A DNA stretch of 13,107 bases. Source: Deltaproteobacteria bacterium (GTDB lineage Bacteria > Desulfobacterota_C > Deferrisomatia > Deferrisomatales > JACRMM01). Location of the stretch: NCBI GenBank assembly GCA_016218905.1, contig JACRCS010000283.1, positions 1 through 13,107 of the forward strand. The letters run 5' to 3'. Positions within the stretch are counted from its first letter, which is position 1. Every line of letters starts with the position of its first letter. The notes under the pieces are model-generated. The model was not told where the DNA came from, did not search any database, and was given only the letters and a program-made list of their open reading frames with translations. Below are positions 1-6,488 of this stretch, piece after piece. The translations under genes and the position numbers were made by a program.

Positions 1-475
1 AGTACTTGTACTTCTCGTAGTTGTCCGCCACCGCCTTCGTGTACGCGGGCGTCAGCACCCCCGTCGAGATGATCGAGACCTTCTTGTGCTGGCTCAGCAA
101 ATCCATGACGGCGAGCGCCGCCTCGGAGCGCACCGGCCCGCCGAGGAGGAAGTCGACCTTCTTCTGGAGAATCAGCTTCTCGACGGCCTTGATGGCGTCG
201 TCGACGGGCACGCCCGGCTCGAGGTCACGCGTGTCGATGACCTCGAGCGAAAACGGCCGCTTCTCTTTCCCGACCTTCACGCCGCCGCCCTTGTTGATCT
301 CCTCGACTGCCAGCCGCATCCCCCGCTCCGCGTCCCAGCCGTAGAGGAACGCCGTCGAGAGCGGGGCTCCCAGCTTGATCGGCTCGGGGGCCGCGGCGGC
401 CGGGGGCACCCTTGCCAGTCCGAGACCGAGAAGGAGCGAAGCCACCGCCAAGCCTGTGTGAACTCGTCGTCCCAT
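1..475 (-). CDS. ABC transporter substrate-binding protein, branched-chain amino acid type (N-terminal part, cut by window edge)
   Basis: About 158 N-terminal residues are visible and the rest lies beyond base 1. The start is the ATG at 475-473, preceded 6 nt upstream by a perfect AGGAGG (482-487, complement). A basic, then hydrophobic Sec signal peptide runs over roughly residues 1-29, with an Ala-rich end and no lipobox cysteine. The mature part opens with IKLGAPLS, then an AERGMRLAVEEINKGGG block, a DAIKAVEKLI helix, FLLGGPVRSEAALAV and VSIISTGVLTPAYT. These are hallmarks of the periplasmic LivJ/LivK-like (Peripla_BP_6) fold. The family binds amino acids, amides, urea or aromatic acids in the periplasm and delivers them to a membrane permease, so the substrate cannot be told from this fragment. 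A candidate promoter lies at 708-736, leaving a leader of about 225 nt. Permease and ATPase genes would be expected further left. Confidence 0.88.
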   Translation of the reverse strand, partial: MGRRVHTGLAVASLLLGLGLARVPPAAAAPEPIKLGAPLSTAFLYGWDAERGMRLAVEEINKGGGVKVGKEKRPFSLEVIDTRDLEPGVPVDDAIKAVEKLILQKKVDFLLGGPVRSEAALAVMDLLSQHKKVSIISTGVLTPAYTKAVADNYEKYKY

Positions 476-707
476 AGAGCGCCTCCTGTTCTGATGGTTG
501 CGGGGAGAAGTCGTCCTGGCGGGCCTTGCCCACAGCATCATTCGGCGTCGCCGTCCGCCGGGTCCGGCTCGCGGAGCCGGCGGAAGCTCGGGCGCAGCCC
601 TCCCGGCCCCATTTTTCGGGAGCACGGGAGAAGCCGGCGGTACCCTCCGCTGCCGTCAGCTGGATGCTGCGGGCGATTACAGAACTTTGTTTGGTTCGGC
701 GGAACGT

Positions 708-736
708 AAACTACAGACGCGACGAATCAGAGTCAA
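708..736 (-). promoter_or_regulatory. Candidate sigma-70 promoter for the ABC solute-binding protein gene
   Basis: Read on the minus strand, TTGACT (736-731, 5 of 6 to the -35 consensus) is followed after exactly 17 nt by TAGTTT (713-708, 3 of 6 to the -10 consensus). Transcription would begin near 700 and run through about 225 nt of untranslated leader to the ATG at 475. The -35 and spacing are good and the -10 is poor, so this is a moderate call. The leader contains a 7-bp inverted repeat (564-580, CCGGCTC/GAGCCGG). Confidence 0.4.
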
Positions 737-783
737 GGGCAGCAACCCGATGTATGAGTAGGAATCGGGCGCTTCGAAGAGAT

Positions 784-809
784 CGGCACGCCTGCAAGCA
801 GGCGTGCCG
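784..809 (-). terminator. Strong hairpin just downstream of the coiled-coil protein gene (probable terminator)
   Basis: A perfect 12-bp inverted repeat (CGGCACGCCTGC at 784-795, its complement at 798-809) has only 2 nt between the arms, so the real loop takes in the innermost pairs. It starts 8 nt after the stop codon of the minus-strand gene ending at 818. On that strand it is followed by a pyrimidine-rich GATCTCTTC rather than a clean U-run. It may therefore be an imperfect intrinsic terminator or a 3'-end stabilising hairpin. Confidence 0.6.
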
Positions 810-817
810 GAGAGGGG

Positions 818-1366
818 TTACTCGGCCGAGCCCTCCGGACCCTCCGTTTCAGGAGCGGAATCCGCAGCTTTGGATCGCTTGCTTGAAGGCTTCTCTTCCG
901 TAGGCTGCGGAGACTGGAGCATGGCCCCTTCCAGTTCTCTCTGCTCGGAGACGGTTACGTCTGCAGCGGGCTCCGAGGGGCTCGGCGCGGGTTCCACGAC
1001 GACGGCGGGCTCCTCGTCGGGCCGGGGCCCCTCTCGGTGGGGCTCGGTCTCCTCATCCGTGAAGTGCTTCTTCGCCCGCCCCAGGCGGCTGATCGAATCC
1101 CGAAGCCGCTCCACCTCGGCCTTGTTGTTGCGGATGTTGTGGACGAGGATCTTGACCTCTTCTTCTTCCAGGATCGCGGTTTGATGATTGAGGATGGCGT
1201 TATACACGAGATTTCCAAGATCCCGCAGATCCGCCTTGATCTCTTTCTGCAGGGCAGCTACTCGCATTCTCTTCTTTAGGATCCGGCTTTGCTTCGTAGT
1301 CTCGAAAGCCAGAATCGAAAGTCCCCTTTGCGTCTTTTTCAAGATGCCTTCGTTGTGGCTCGCCAT
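818..1366 (-). CDS. Uncharacterised coiled-coil protein with acidic, proline-rich tail
   Basis: This 182-residue protein belongs to no family I recognise. I chose the ATG at 1366 because AAGGAGG (1373-1379, complement) sits 6 nt upstream; a frame extension of 7 residues to 1387 has no such signal. Residues 1-25 are polar, with ILKKTQRGLSILAFETTKQ. Residues 26-100 are rich in Leu, Ile, Lys and Glu (KEIKADLRDLGNLVYNAI, then EEEEVKILVHNIRNNKAEVERL) and look like one or two long amphipathic helices, probably a coiled coil. Residues 103-182 are a low-complexity Glu/Pro/Ser/Ala tail, likely disordered. There is no signal peptide or membrane segment, so it is probably cytoplasmic. It lies 66 nt downstream of the ATP-grasp gene ending at 1433 and could be the last gene of that transcript or have its own promoter. 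A scaffold or partner role is only a guess. Confidence 0.75.
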   Translation of the reverse strand: MASHNEGILKKTQRGLSILAFETTKQSRILKKRMRVAALQKEIKADLRDLGNLVYNAILNHQTAILEEEEVKILVHNIRNNKAEVERLRDSISRLGRAKKHFTDEETEPHREGPRPDEEPAVVVEPAPSPSEPAADVTVSEQRELEGAMLQSPQPTEEKPSSKRSKAADSAPETEGPEGSAE

Positions 1367-1432
1367 ACCGTGCCTCCTTCGCAACAAAAGGGACCGATCC
1401 CACTGGCTTTATGGAGGGGGAGGACCGGAAAT

Positions 1433-2470
1433 CTAGACGCACCCGGTCTGGGTGTCAAGCGATGCGCAAGCGCCGTTTTGCGGAGGTCGGGCGACGCGGC
1501 GTAGGGCGACCTCGAGGAAGCGGGACAGGAGCTCCGGATAGCCGTAGCCGGCCCGAGCCGCCGCGGCGACGAAGCCGCTCTCGGGCGAGATGCACGGGTT
1601 GGCGTTGATCTCCAGCACCCACGGCTCGCCCGAGCGGTCGACCCGGAAGTCGACACGGGCGTACCCGGCGAGGCCGAAGTGGCGCCAACACGCCGTGGCC
1701 ATCGAAGCCAGCCGCTCCAAGAGCGCCCGGTCCGAAGCGGGAAAGTCGAAGGAGCGGGGAGTGTTCCGGTACTCGAACGACGCGGCGTCCCATTTCGCGC
1801 GATAGCAAACCATTCGAGGCTTTTCGGCCGGGTAGCCGGCGAAGCGGATCTCCGCGGGAGGGAGCACTTGGGGCCCGTCCGCCGTCTCGAGGAGAGAGAG
1901 GTTGAACTCGCGGCCTTCGATGTACCGCTCGGCGAAGCACTCCGAGCCCAGGCGAAGCGTTCGTGCCCGAGTCTCCGCCCAGACGCGGTCGCCTCGAGAG
2001 ACGACGGACGTCTCGTCGATGCCGACGGAGGCGTCTTCCGAGACCGGCTTGATAATGGCGGGCGTCGGGATCCGAGCCCCGGCGGCGAGCTCCCTCTCGG
2101 TGGCCCAGGCCGGCGTCGGCAGCCCCGCAGCCACGAGCCAGCGCTTCGCGAGGACCTTGTCCGACGTGAGGAACAGGGCCTGCGTCGGCGCGCCGGTGTA
2201 CGGGAGTCGGAGCCGGTCGAGGAGCGCCGGCGCGAAGTGGGCGAGATCGCCCTTCCCTTCGAGCGTCTCGACCAGGTTCACGACCACGTCGGGAGAGAAG
2301 CCGGTCAGGGCCCGGGCTCCCTCGTCCAGCCGGAGCGAGAGCGGGACGCGCGCGGTCTCGTGCCCGAGCCGGCGAAGCGTCTCCTCGGCCAGCTCCACCT
2401 CCCGGAGGACGTCGAGCTCGTCGGCGGGGGCCTCCTCGGGCACGGCTCCGAAGAGGAGCGCCACCCTCAT
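1433..2470 (-). CDS. D-Ala-D-Ala-ligase-like ATP-grasp enzyme, intact active site (last gene of the KamA operon)
   Basis: This 345-residue protein has the usual length for the Ddl-like ATP-grasp family, which activates a carboxylate as acyl phosphate and joins it to an amine. Visible motifs are a Ddl-like pre-grasp segment with RLPYTGAP (89-95), SDK (103-105), the ATP-binding PAIIKP (137-142, Lys141), a Ser/Gly loop SEDASVGID (144-152), ERYIEGREFN (181-190), ARVDFRVD (271-278, Asp274 and Arg276), and the metal-binding Glu287 and Asn289 of LEINANP. All catalytic and Mg-binding positions I can align are present. The ATG at 2470 overlaps the preceding gene's stop by 4 bp (ATGA), which implies translational coupling; frame extensions further upstream lie inside the previous gene. 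Its context with KamA and two other ATP-grasp genes argues against a cell-wall Ddl role. The true substrates cannot be read from sequence. Confidence 0.9.
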   Translation of the reverse strand: MRVALLFGAVPEEAPADELDVLREVELAEETLRRLGHETARVPLSLRLDEGARALTGFSPDVVVNLVETLEGKGDLAHFAPALLDRLRLPYTGAPTQALFLTSDKVLAKRWLVAAGLPTPAWATERELAAGARIPTPAIIKPVSEDASVGIDETSVVSRGDRVWAETRARTLRLGSECFAERYIEGREFNLSLLETADGPQVLPPAEIRFAGYPAEKPRMVCYRAKWDAASFEYRNTPRSFDFPASDRALLERLASMATACWRHFGLAGYARVDFRVDRSGEPWVLEINANPCISPESGFVAAAARAGYGYPELLSRFLEVALRRVARPPQNGACASLDTQTGCV

Positions 2471-3465
2471 CGGCGCGCGCCGGTCCGTAGTCTCGCCTCG
2501 TCGACGATCCTCCGGATGAGTTCCCGGTAGGGCATGCCGAAGAACCCGCAGACGATGGGGAGGTCGGAGTGCTCCGGGTGTAGGCCCGCCAGCGGGTTGA
2601 CCTCCAGGAAGTTGGGAACCCCGGCCGCGTCGCACCGGACGTCGACCCTCCCCCCGTCCCGGCACCCGAGCGCGCGCCAGGCGGCGAGGGCGCACGCGGC
2701 GACGCGGTCACCGAGCTCGCCGCGCGCGGCTCGATAGTCAACGAGGAGCTCGCAACGCTCCTTGTTCACGTACGAGTACACCTCGGGCTCGGCGGTCTCC
2801 CGGAGCAGGACTTCCATCACGCCGACGGACTCGGCCCGGGTACCGGTTCCGAGCACGCCCACCGTGAACTCCCGTCCGGGGAGAAAGGTCTCGACCAGAA
2901 CCGGCTGGTCGAAGAGCTCCAGCAACCTTCCGCAGACGGCCTTCAGCTCCCGCCGATCGCGCACCTTCGAGGCGGCCGTGATCCCCTTCCCCGTCCCCTC
3001 GGCGAGCGGTTTCGCGAAGAGGGGGAAGGGAAGTTCGAGCCCATCGGCGTAGCTCTCGGTCTCGACGAGGGCGAAGTCGGGAGTCGGGATGCCGACGTCC
3101 CGGACCACCCGCTTGGCCATGCCCTTGTGCAGCGTGAGGGCGCAGGTCAGGGGATCGGAGAAGGTGTACGGGATGCCGTAGGTGTCGAGGAGGGCCGGGA
3201 CCACGGCCTCCCGCCCGTACCCGTTGAGCCCCTCCGCGATGTTGAAGACGAGCTCCCAGCGGTGCCCGGCGGCGAGGCGGGAGACGAGGCTCCGGGCGTG
3301 GCCGATGCGGTCCGTCTCGTAGCCGAGCTCCCGCAGGGCCCCCTCGATGGCCTCGATCGTGTCCGGGCGGTCGAACTCCGCTGTCTCCTCTTCGCCGTAC
3401 CCCTCGGCCAAGTAGTCGTCGCGTAAGTCATAGGTGAGACCGACGATCGTCCGCGGGCCGGGCAT
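2467..3465 (-). CDS. D-Ala-D-Ala-ligase-like ATP-grasp enzyme of the FNIAEG type, intact active site
   Basis: This 332-residue ATP-grasp ligase belongs to a Ddl-like branch marked by FNIAEG (74-79), then GREAVVPALLDTYGIPYTFSDP. Further motifs are HK (113-114, where canonical Ddl has DK), FAKPLAEGTGKGI (150-162, ATP-binding Lys152 and the glycine loop), VETFLPGREFTVGV (191-204), GRVDVRCD (272-279, Asp275 and Arg277) and the metal-binding LEVNPLAGL (287-295, Glu288 and Asn290). The last is followed by HPEHSDLP. Length and motifs indicate an active enzyme forming an amide from a carboxylate and an amine at the cost of ATP. The ATG at 3465 lies 2 nt after the KamA stop, with no clear Shine-Dalgarno, so translation is probably coupled to KamA. 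It overlaps the next ATP-grasp gene by 4 bp. The two intact ligases differ in sequence and probably catalyse successive condensations. Confidence 0.92.
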   Translation of the reverse strand: MPGPRTIVGLTYDLRDDYLAEGYGEEETAEFDRPDTIEAIEGALRELGYETDRIGHARSLVSRLAAGHRWELVFNIAEGLNGYGREAVVPALLDTYGIPYTFSDPLTCALTLHKGMAKRVVRDVGIPTPDFALVETESYADGLELPFPLFAKPLAEGTGKGITAASKVRDRRELKAVCGRLLELFDQPVLVETFLPGREFTVGVLGTGTRAESVGVMEVLLRETAEPEVYSYVNKERCELLVDYRAARGELGDRVAACALAAWRALGCRDGGRVDVRCDAAGVPNFLEVNPLAGLHPEHSDLPIVCGFFGMPYRELIRRIVDEARLRTGARR

Positions 3466-3467
3466 GC

Positions 3468-4583
3468 TCAGCAGCCGGTGAAGAGGCCCAGGTGCCCGGC
3501 GCAGTCGGGTTCCGCAGCGAGCGGCGGCGCCTCCGGGCGCGACGTTTCGTCGGGGTAGACGTAGAGCTCGTCGCGGTAGTTCCGCAGCACCATCCTCGCG
3601 CCGTCCCGCTGGACGGTGTCCTCCGGCAGCAGCGGGATCTTGCCGCCGCCGCCCGGCGCGTCGATGACGAACTGCGGCACGGCGAGACCCGAGGTGTGGC
3701 CGCGAAGGGCCCGCACGACCCGGAGCCCCGTCTCGACGGGCGTGCGGAAGTGCTCCGTTCCTTCCACCAGGTCGGCCTGGTAGAGGTAATAGGGACGAAC
3801 CCGGCAAGCGAGCAGCCGCCGGTTGAGCTCGAGGAAGACCGCGGGATCGTCGTTGACCCCGTGCAGGAGCACCGACTGGTTCCCCAAGGGGATTCCCGCG
3901 TCCGCCAGGCGGCCGAGCGCGACCGCCGCCTGAGCGGTGAGCTCCCGGGGGGGATCGACGTGGGTGTTGACGAAGAGCGGGTTGTACTTCCGCAGCATCC
4001 GGGCGAGGCGGCGGGTCACCCGGTGGGGGAGCGTACAGGGGACCCGAGTGCCGATCCGGATCACCTCGACGTGGCGAATCCGCCGTAGTCCCAGCAGGAT
4101 GTCCTCGAGGACCTCGTCCGGCAGGAGGAGCGGGTCGCCCCCGGAGACGATCACGTCCCGAACCTCCGGCGTCCTGGCGATGTAGTCGAGCCCCTCCCGC
4201 CGCATCTCCTCCGTGATGCGCTGGTCCTTGCCGACCTTCCGCTTCCTCGTGCAGAAGCGGCAGTACATGGCGCACCGCGTGGTCACGAGGAAGAGGGCCC
4301 GATCAGGGTAACGGTGCACGACGCACGGAACCGGACTCGTACTCTCCTCGGCCAGCGGGTCGGGGAGCAGGGTGGTAGGCTCCAGCTCGGCCGGATCCGG
4401 GATGCACGGCCGCCCGATGGGATCGTCCGGACGCTCGGCGAGGCTCAGATAGTACGGGTTGATGCACATCGGATAGACTTCCGCCACCTCGTCGAGGGCC
4501 GCCACGTCGAGGTTCGGATAGAAGAGCGAGAGTTGGATGGGCTGCCGAAAGGCCGAGGCGAGAAGCTTCTGCCACAGTTCCAT
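3468..4583 (-). CDS. kamA: KamA-family radical SAM aminomutase (lysine-2,3-aminomutase type)
   Basis: This 371-residue enzyme uses S-adenosylmethionine, a 4Fe-4S cluster and PLP to move an alpha-amino group to the beta carbon. The radical SAM motif is CAMYCRFC (Cys104, Cys108, Cys111), followed by TRKRKVG. SAM-binding SGGDP is at 147-151, GTRVP at 178-182 and NTHVDPPRE at 206-214. The PLP lysine lies in DAPGGGGK (Lys315). Two Asp residues that hold the lysine side-chain amine in the clostridial enzyme appear conserved, as Asp271 in YQADLVEGTEHFR and Asp308 in VIDAP. This favours L-lysine over glutamate as substrate. The clostridial zinc-site Cys in GVNDC is Asp246 here and the C-terminal Cys cluster is missing, so the protein resembles the shorter KamA/EpmB forms. 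It lies 6 nt after the GNAT stop and 2 nt before the next ATP-grasp gene. The EpmB role (EF-P modification) is less likely because no epmA or efp lies nearby. Confidence 0.93.
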   Translation of the reverse strand: MELWQKLLASAFRQPIQLSLFYPNLDVAALDEVAEVYPMCINPYYLSLAERPDDPIGRPCIPDPAELEPTTLLPDPLAEESTSPVPCVVHRYPDRALFLVTTRCAMYCRFCTRKRKVGKDQRITEEMRREGLDYIARTPEVRDVIVSGGDPLLLPDEVLEDILLGLRRIRHVEVIRIGTRVPCTLPHRVTRRLARMLRKYNPLFVNTHVDPPRELTAQAAVALGRLADAGIPLGNQSVLLHGVNDDPAVFLELNRRLLACRVRPYYLYQADLVEGTEHFRTPVETGLRVVRALRGHTSGLAVPQFVIDAPGGGGKIPLLPEDTVQRDGARMVLRNYRDELYVYPDETSRPEAPPLAAEPDCAGHLGLFTGC

Positions 4584-4589
4584 CTGAGC

Positions 4590-5096
4590 CTACAATCCTC
4601 CGGTCCGGCATAGCGGTTTCGTGTAGATGAGCTTCGCGCGCCCGGGTCGATAGAAGTCCGGTACGCGCGCCACCTTCCGGAAACCGCGGGCAGCGTAAAA
4701 AGTCATCGCGGGCTCATAGCCTCGAGCCTCTTCCGTCTCGGCGACGAGCAGCCGGCCCCCGCGTGCGGTCAGCTCCGCCTCCACGGACCGGAGCAGCCGG
4801 CTGGCGACCCCACGCCCCTGCGCCTCGGGGCTGACCGCGATCCAGTAAAGGTCGAAGGTCCCTTCGGTACACGGTGTGGGGCCGTAGCAGGCATAGCCCG
4901 TCGGCGCTCCCCCTCGGGCGGCGACCCGGAATAGGTACCCCGAGGCTTCGCCCCGTTCGAGCCCGGCATCGATCAACTCCTCGGCCACTTCCACTTCGTC
5001 GGGCCGAAAGGCGCCCGTCTTTCGCAGCAGTCCGAGGAGCGCCTCCCGGTCCCCCTCCTGCAGCGGGCGGAGCTCGTCCGAGCTCAGCGATTCCAC
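4590..5096 (-). CDS. GNAT-family N-acetyltransferase of the KamA operon
   Basis: This 168-residue single-domain GNAT protein transfers an acetyl (or other acyl) group from CoA to an amine. Motif A is seen as LYWIAVSPEAQGRGVASRLL (83-102), with the pyrophosphate-binding QGRGVA loop at 93-98. The later FYAARGFRKVARVPDFYRPG block (133-152) holds the usual tyrosine (Tyr134) and the GF that closes the fold. I chose the GTG at 5096: a GGAGGA lies about 5 nt upstream, inside the preceding gene, giving a 13-bp overlap with it. Much longer extensions of this frame lie within that gene and lack support. The stop is TAG, followed 6 nt later by the KamA start. By analogy with the ablA/ablB pair that makes N-epsilon-acetyl-beta-lysine it may acetylate a KamA product. 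It is, however, shorter than AblB as I know it, so the substrate is inferred from context only. Confidence 0.88.
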   Translation of the reverse strand: MESLSSDELRPLQEGDREALLGLLRKTGAFRPDEVEVAEELIDAGLERGEASGYLFRVAARGGAPTGYACYGPTPCTEGTFDLYWIAVSPEAQGRGVASRLLRSVEAELTARGGRLLVAETEEARGYEPAMTFYAARGFRKVARVPDFYRPGRAKLIYTKPLCRTGGL

Positions 5097-6052
5097 GCGT
5101 CCTCCACCAGCCGTTCGAGGAAGTCCTCGTAGGTGTCGCCGGAGGCCTCGACGGCTCGAGCGAAGGGACCTGCCCTCGACAGGTCCGGCGCCGTGTCGAC
5201 GCCGAAGACGTGGGGATTTCCCCTCCCGTCGAGCCGCAGGCCGATCCACGCGCAGTAGCAGCATTCGAGGGCCCGATAGGCGGCCAAGGCGGCCGTGGCG
5301 ACGCTCACGCGGAGGTGCTCTCCCATCTCGGCCGGGCACCGCGGTTCGAACGGAACGCCCTCGGCGAGGACGCGCGGTCGCTCGTCCTCGCTCGGCCCGA
5401 AGGCGATCTCCATCACCGAGACCGCCCGCGCCACCCGCCCCCGGCCGGAGACAGCAACCCCGAACTCCCTGCCGTCCAGGTACACCTCGGCCAGGGCGGG
5501 CTGGTGCGTGGAGTCCAGCACCTCTTCCACCCGGCGGCAGAGCTCGTCGGGCGTACGGACGAAGGAGTTCAGCGGGAGGCGGGCTCCGGGGCCCGCCCGG
5601 AGCGGCTTCACGACGAGGGGGAACGCCATGTCCCGCACCGCGTCCCGGTGGGGCGCCGTGCGGAAGACGCGGGCTCCCGGCGTGGGGATGCCGGCGGCGG
5701 AGAGGATCGCCTTCGTGAGGCGCTTGTCCAGCGCGCACGTGAGCGTGCGCGCGCCGTTGCCGGCGAAGCGCAGCCCGTGGAAGGCGAGGAGCGCGGCTAC
5801 GAGCGGGGCGTGCTGCGGGTTGCGGTCCAAAGCGCCGCAGAGGTTCACGACTGCGATCTCGTCGCGGCGGAGGGCGAGTTCGGCAGTCGTCGCCAGCAGG
5901 TCTTCCGCGGTGACGGCACGAGCTTCGGCCGCGTAAGCCGCGTTGACGAGGCCGGCGCAGACGTCTGAAGCCGCGCTCGAGGCGTCGCTCCCCTCGGAGT
6001 GGAGGACGACCGCGGCGCGGAGGCCGGGCCTCGCTATGCCGGCGTCAGCCAT
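5084..6052 (-). CDS. Degenerate D-Ala-D-Ala-ligase-like ATP-grasp protein (first gene of the KamA operon)
   Basis: This 322-residue protein has a clear Ddl/ATP-grasp layout: LRFAGNGARTLTCALDK (94-110), GIPTPG (121-126), FPLVVKP (144-150, Lys149), LAEVYLDGREFGVAV (187-201) and a C-terminal helix. Its metal site is broken. Where the sister genes read VDFR and LEIN or LEVN, this one reads WIGLRLD (269-275, Gly271 for Asp) and FGVDTAPD (283-290, Gly284 for Glu and Asp286 for Asn). The glycine/serine loop after the KP motif is also unusual (RAGPGARLPLNS). It may be a non-catalytic partner, an allosteric subunit or an enzyme with altered chemistry. The start is uncertain: ATG at 6052 has a GAAGGA that is too close, and a TTG at 6091 would add 13 residues. 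It follows the promoter at 6418-6445 after a leader of about 360 nt and overlaps the GNAT gene by 13 bp. Confidence 0.85.
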   Translation of the reverse strand: MADAGIARPGLRAAVVLHSEGSDASSAASDVCAGLVNAAYAAEARAVTAEDLLATTAELALRRDEIAVVNLCGALDRNPQHAPLVAALLAFHGLRFAGNGARTLTCALDKRLTKAILSAAGIPTPGARVFRTAPHRDAVRDMAFPLVVKPLRAGPGARLPLNSFVRTPDELCRRVEEVLDSTHQPALAEVYLDGREFGVAVSGRGRVARAVSVMEIAFGPSEDERPRVLAEGVPFEPRCPAEMGEHLRVSVATAALAAYRALECCYCAWIGLRLDGRGNPHVFGVDTAPDLSRAGPFARAVEASGDTYEDFLERLVEDAWNR

Positions 6053-6488
6053 GTCCTTCGGCGCGGCAGGGGTGCCGCAACGCTCCGGCAAGCGCGCGCC
6101 GCACGGGCAGAGTCAAATTGTGGAGGCGAGAAGCTTCAAGGCGGGCCGCGCCGGAGCTTCGGGCCGGAGCGGACGTCGTCGCAGGAGTGGGGGCCGGCAG
6201 GGGCCGGGCAGCAGCGAGGGCCGCAGCCGGCGACGGAGGTTCCTCTTCCTCCTCCGGCGCGACCTGCGACGGGATGCTTCGCATCTCGGTCCGGCAAGGC
6301 GTGGGTGCCTTTCGGCTTTGGTGGTGCACGGAAGCGTCTCCCCGGGTCGACAGCTCTCTCGCCCCGCCCGAACCCGCGCGGACGGGATCCCCGGGGCCAG
6401 CCCGGGATTCGGGCGTAATCATACCCATGGTCGACCCTCAGTCAACGCATTTCTGCCGAGCTTTTCCGCGCCGCGGGCGCGCGGGCGC
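6053..6488. other. Long leader of the KamA operon and aroF 3' flank, no supported gene
   Basis: The stretch between the aroF stop and the first operon gene holds a promoter (6418-6445) and about 360 nt of probable 5' leader. Within the leader, read on the minus strand, is a purine-rich tract (6255-6240) whose GGAGG can fold back onto CCTCC at 6239-6235. A 5-7 bp hairpin with a 3-nt loop sits at 6271-6287. A 6-bp GC hairpin (6467-6481) lies just after the aroF stop but has no U-run, so it is a poor terminator. The one open frame crossing the leader (6428-6045) begins upstream of the predicted transcription start and encodes low-complexity Ala/Pro/Arg sequence. I do not call it a gene. Confidence 0.5.
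6418..6445 (-). promoter_or_regulatory. Sigma-70-type promoter for the KamA/GNAT/ATP-grasp operon
   Basis: On the minus strand TTGACT (6445-6440) is followed after 16 nt by TATGAT (6423-6418). Each hexamer matches the consensus at 5 of 6 positions, which stands out in this GC-rich DNA. Transcription would start near 6411, just after aroF, so the five-gene operon need not depend on aroF read-through. The TTGACC/TTGACT elements here and at 736 and 7814 suggest the same housekeeping sigma factor. Confidence 0.65.

Larger units (their letters stand above)
488..817. other. Non-coding stretch between the solute-binding protein gene and the coiled-coil protein gene
   Basis: I see no convincing gene here: the open frames are short, alanine/arginine/proline-rich and lack ribosome binding sites. 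The region holds the hairpin at 784-809, the candidate promoter at 708-736, and small inverted repeats at 564-580 (7 bp, loop of 3) and 600-622 (6 bp, loop of 11). The part around 680-745 is clearly less GC-rich than its surroundings, as expected for a promoter. Confidence 0.6.

Noticed and set aside
1390..1401. GGGA/TCCC inverted repeat followed by a T-run after the last ATP-grasp gene, as a terminator
   Set aside because: The stem is only 4 bp, although a TTTTG follows on the minus strand. It is too weak to call and sits only 24 nt before the next gene start.
6045..6428. A 127-codon minus-strand frame in the leader of the KamA operon, considered as a precursor peptide gene
   Set aside because: Its ATG lies upstream of the predicted transcription start, no ribosome binding site precedes the later starts, and the translation is low-complexity Ala/Pro/Arg/Glu. 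A precursor peptide would need conservation that I cannot test.
6467..6481. GC hairpin just after the aroF stop as an intrinsic terminator
   Set aside because: The stem is only 6 bp and on the minus strand it is followed by GAAAAGC, with no U-run.
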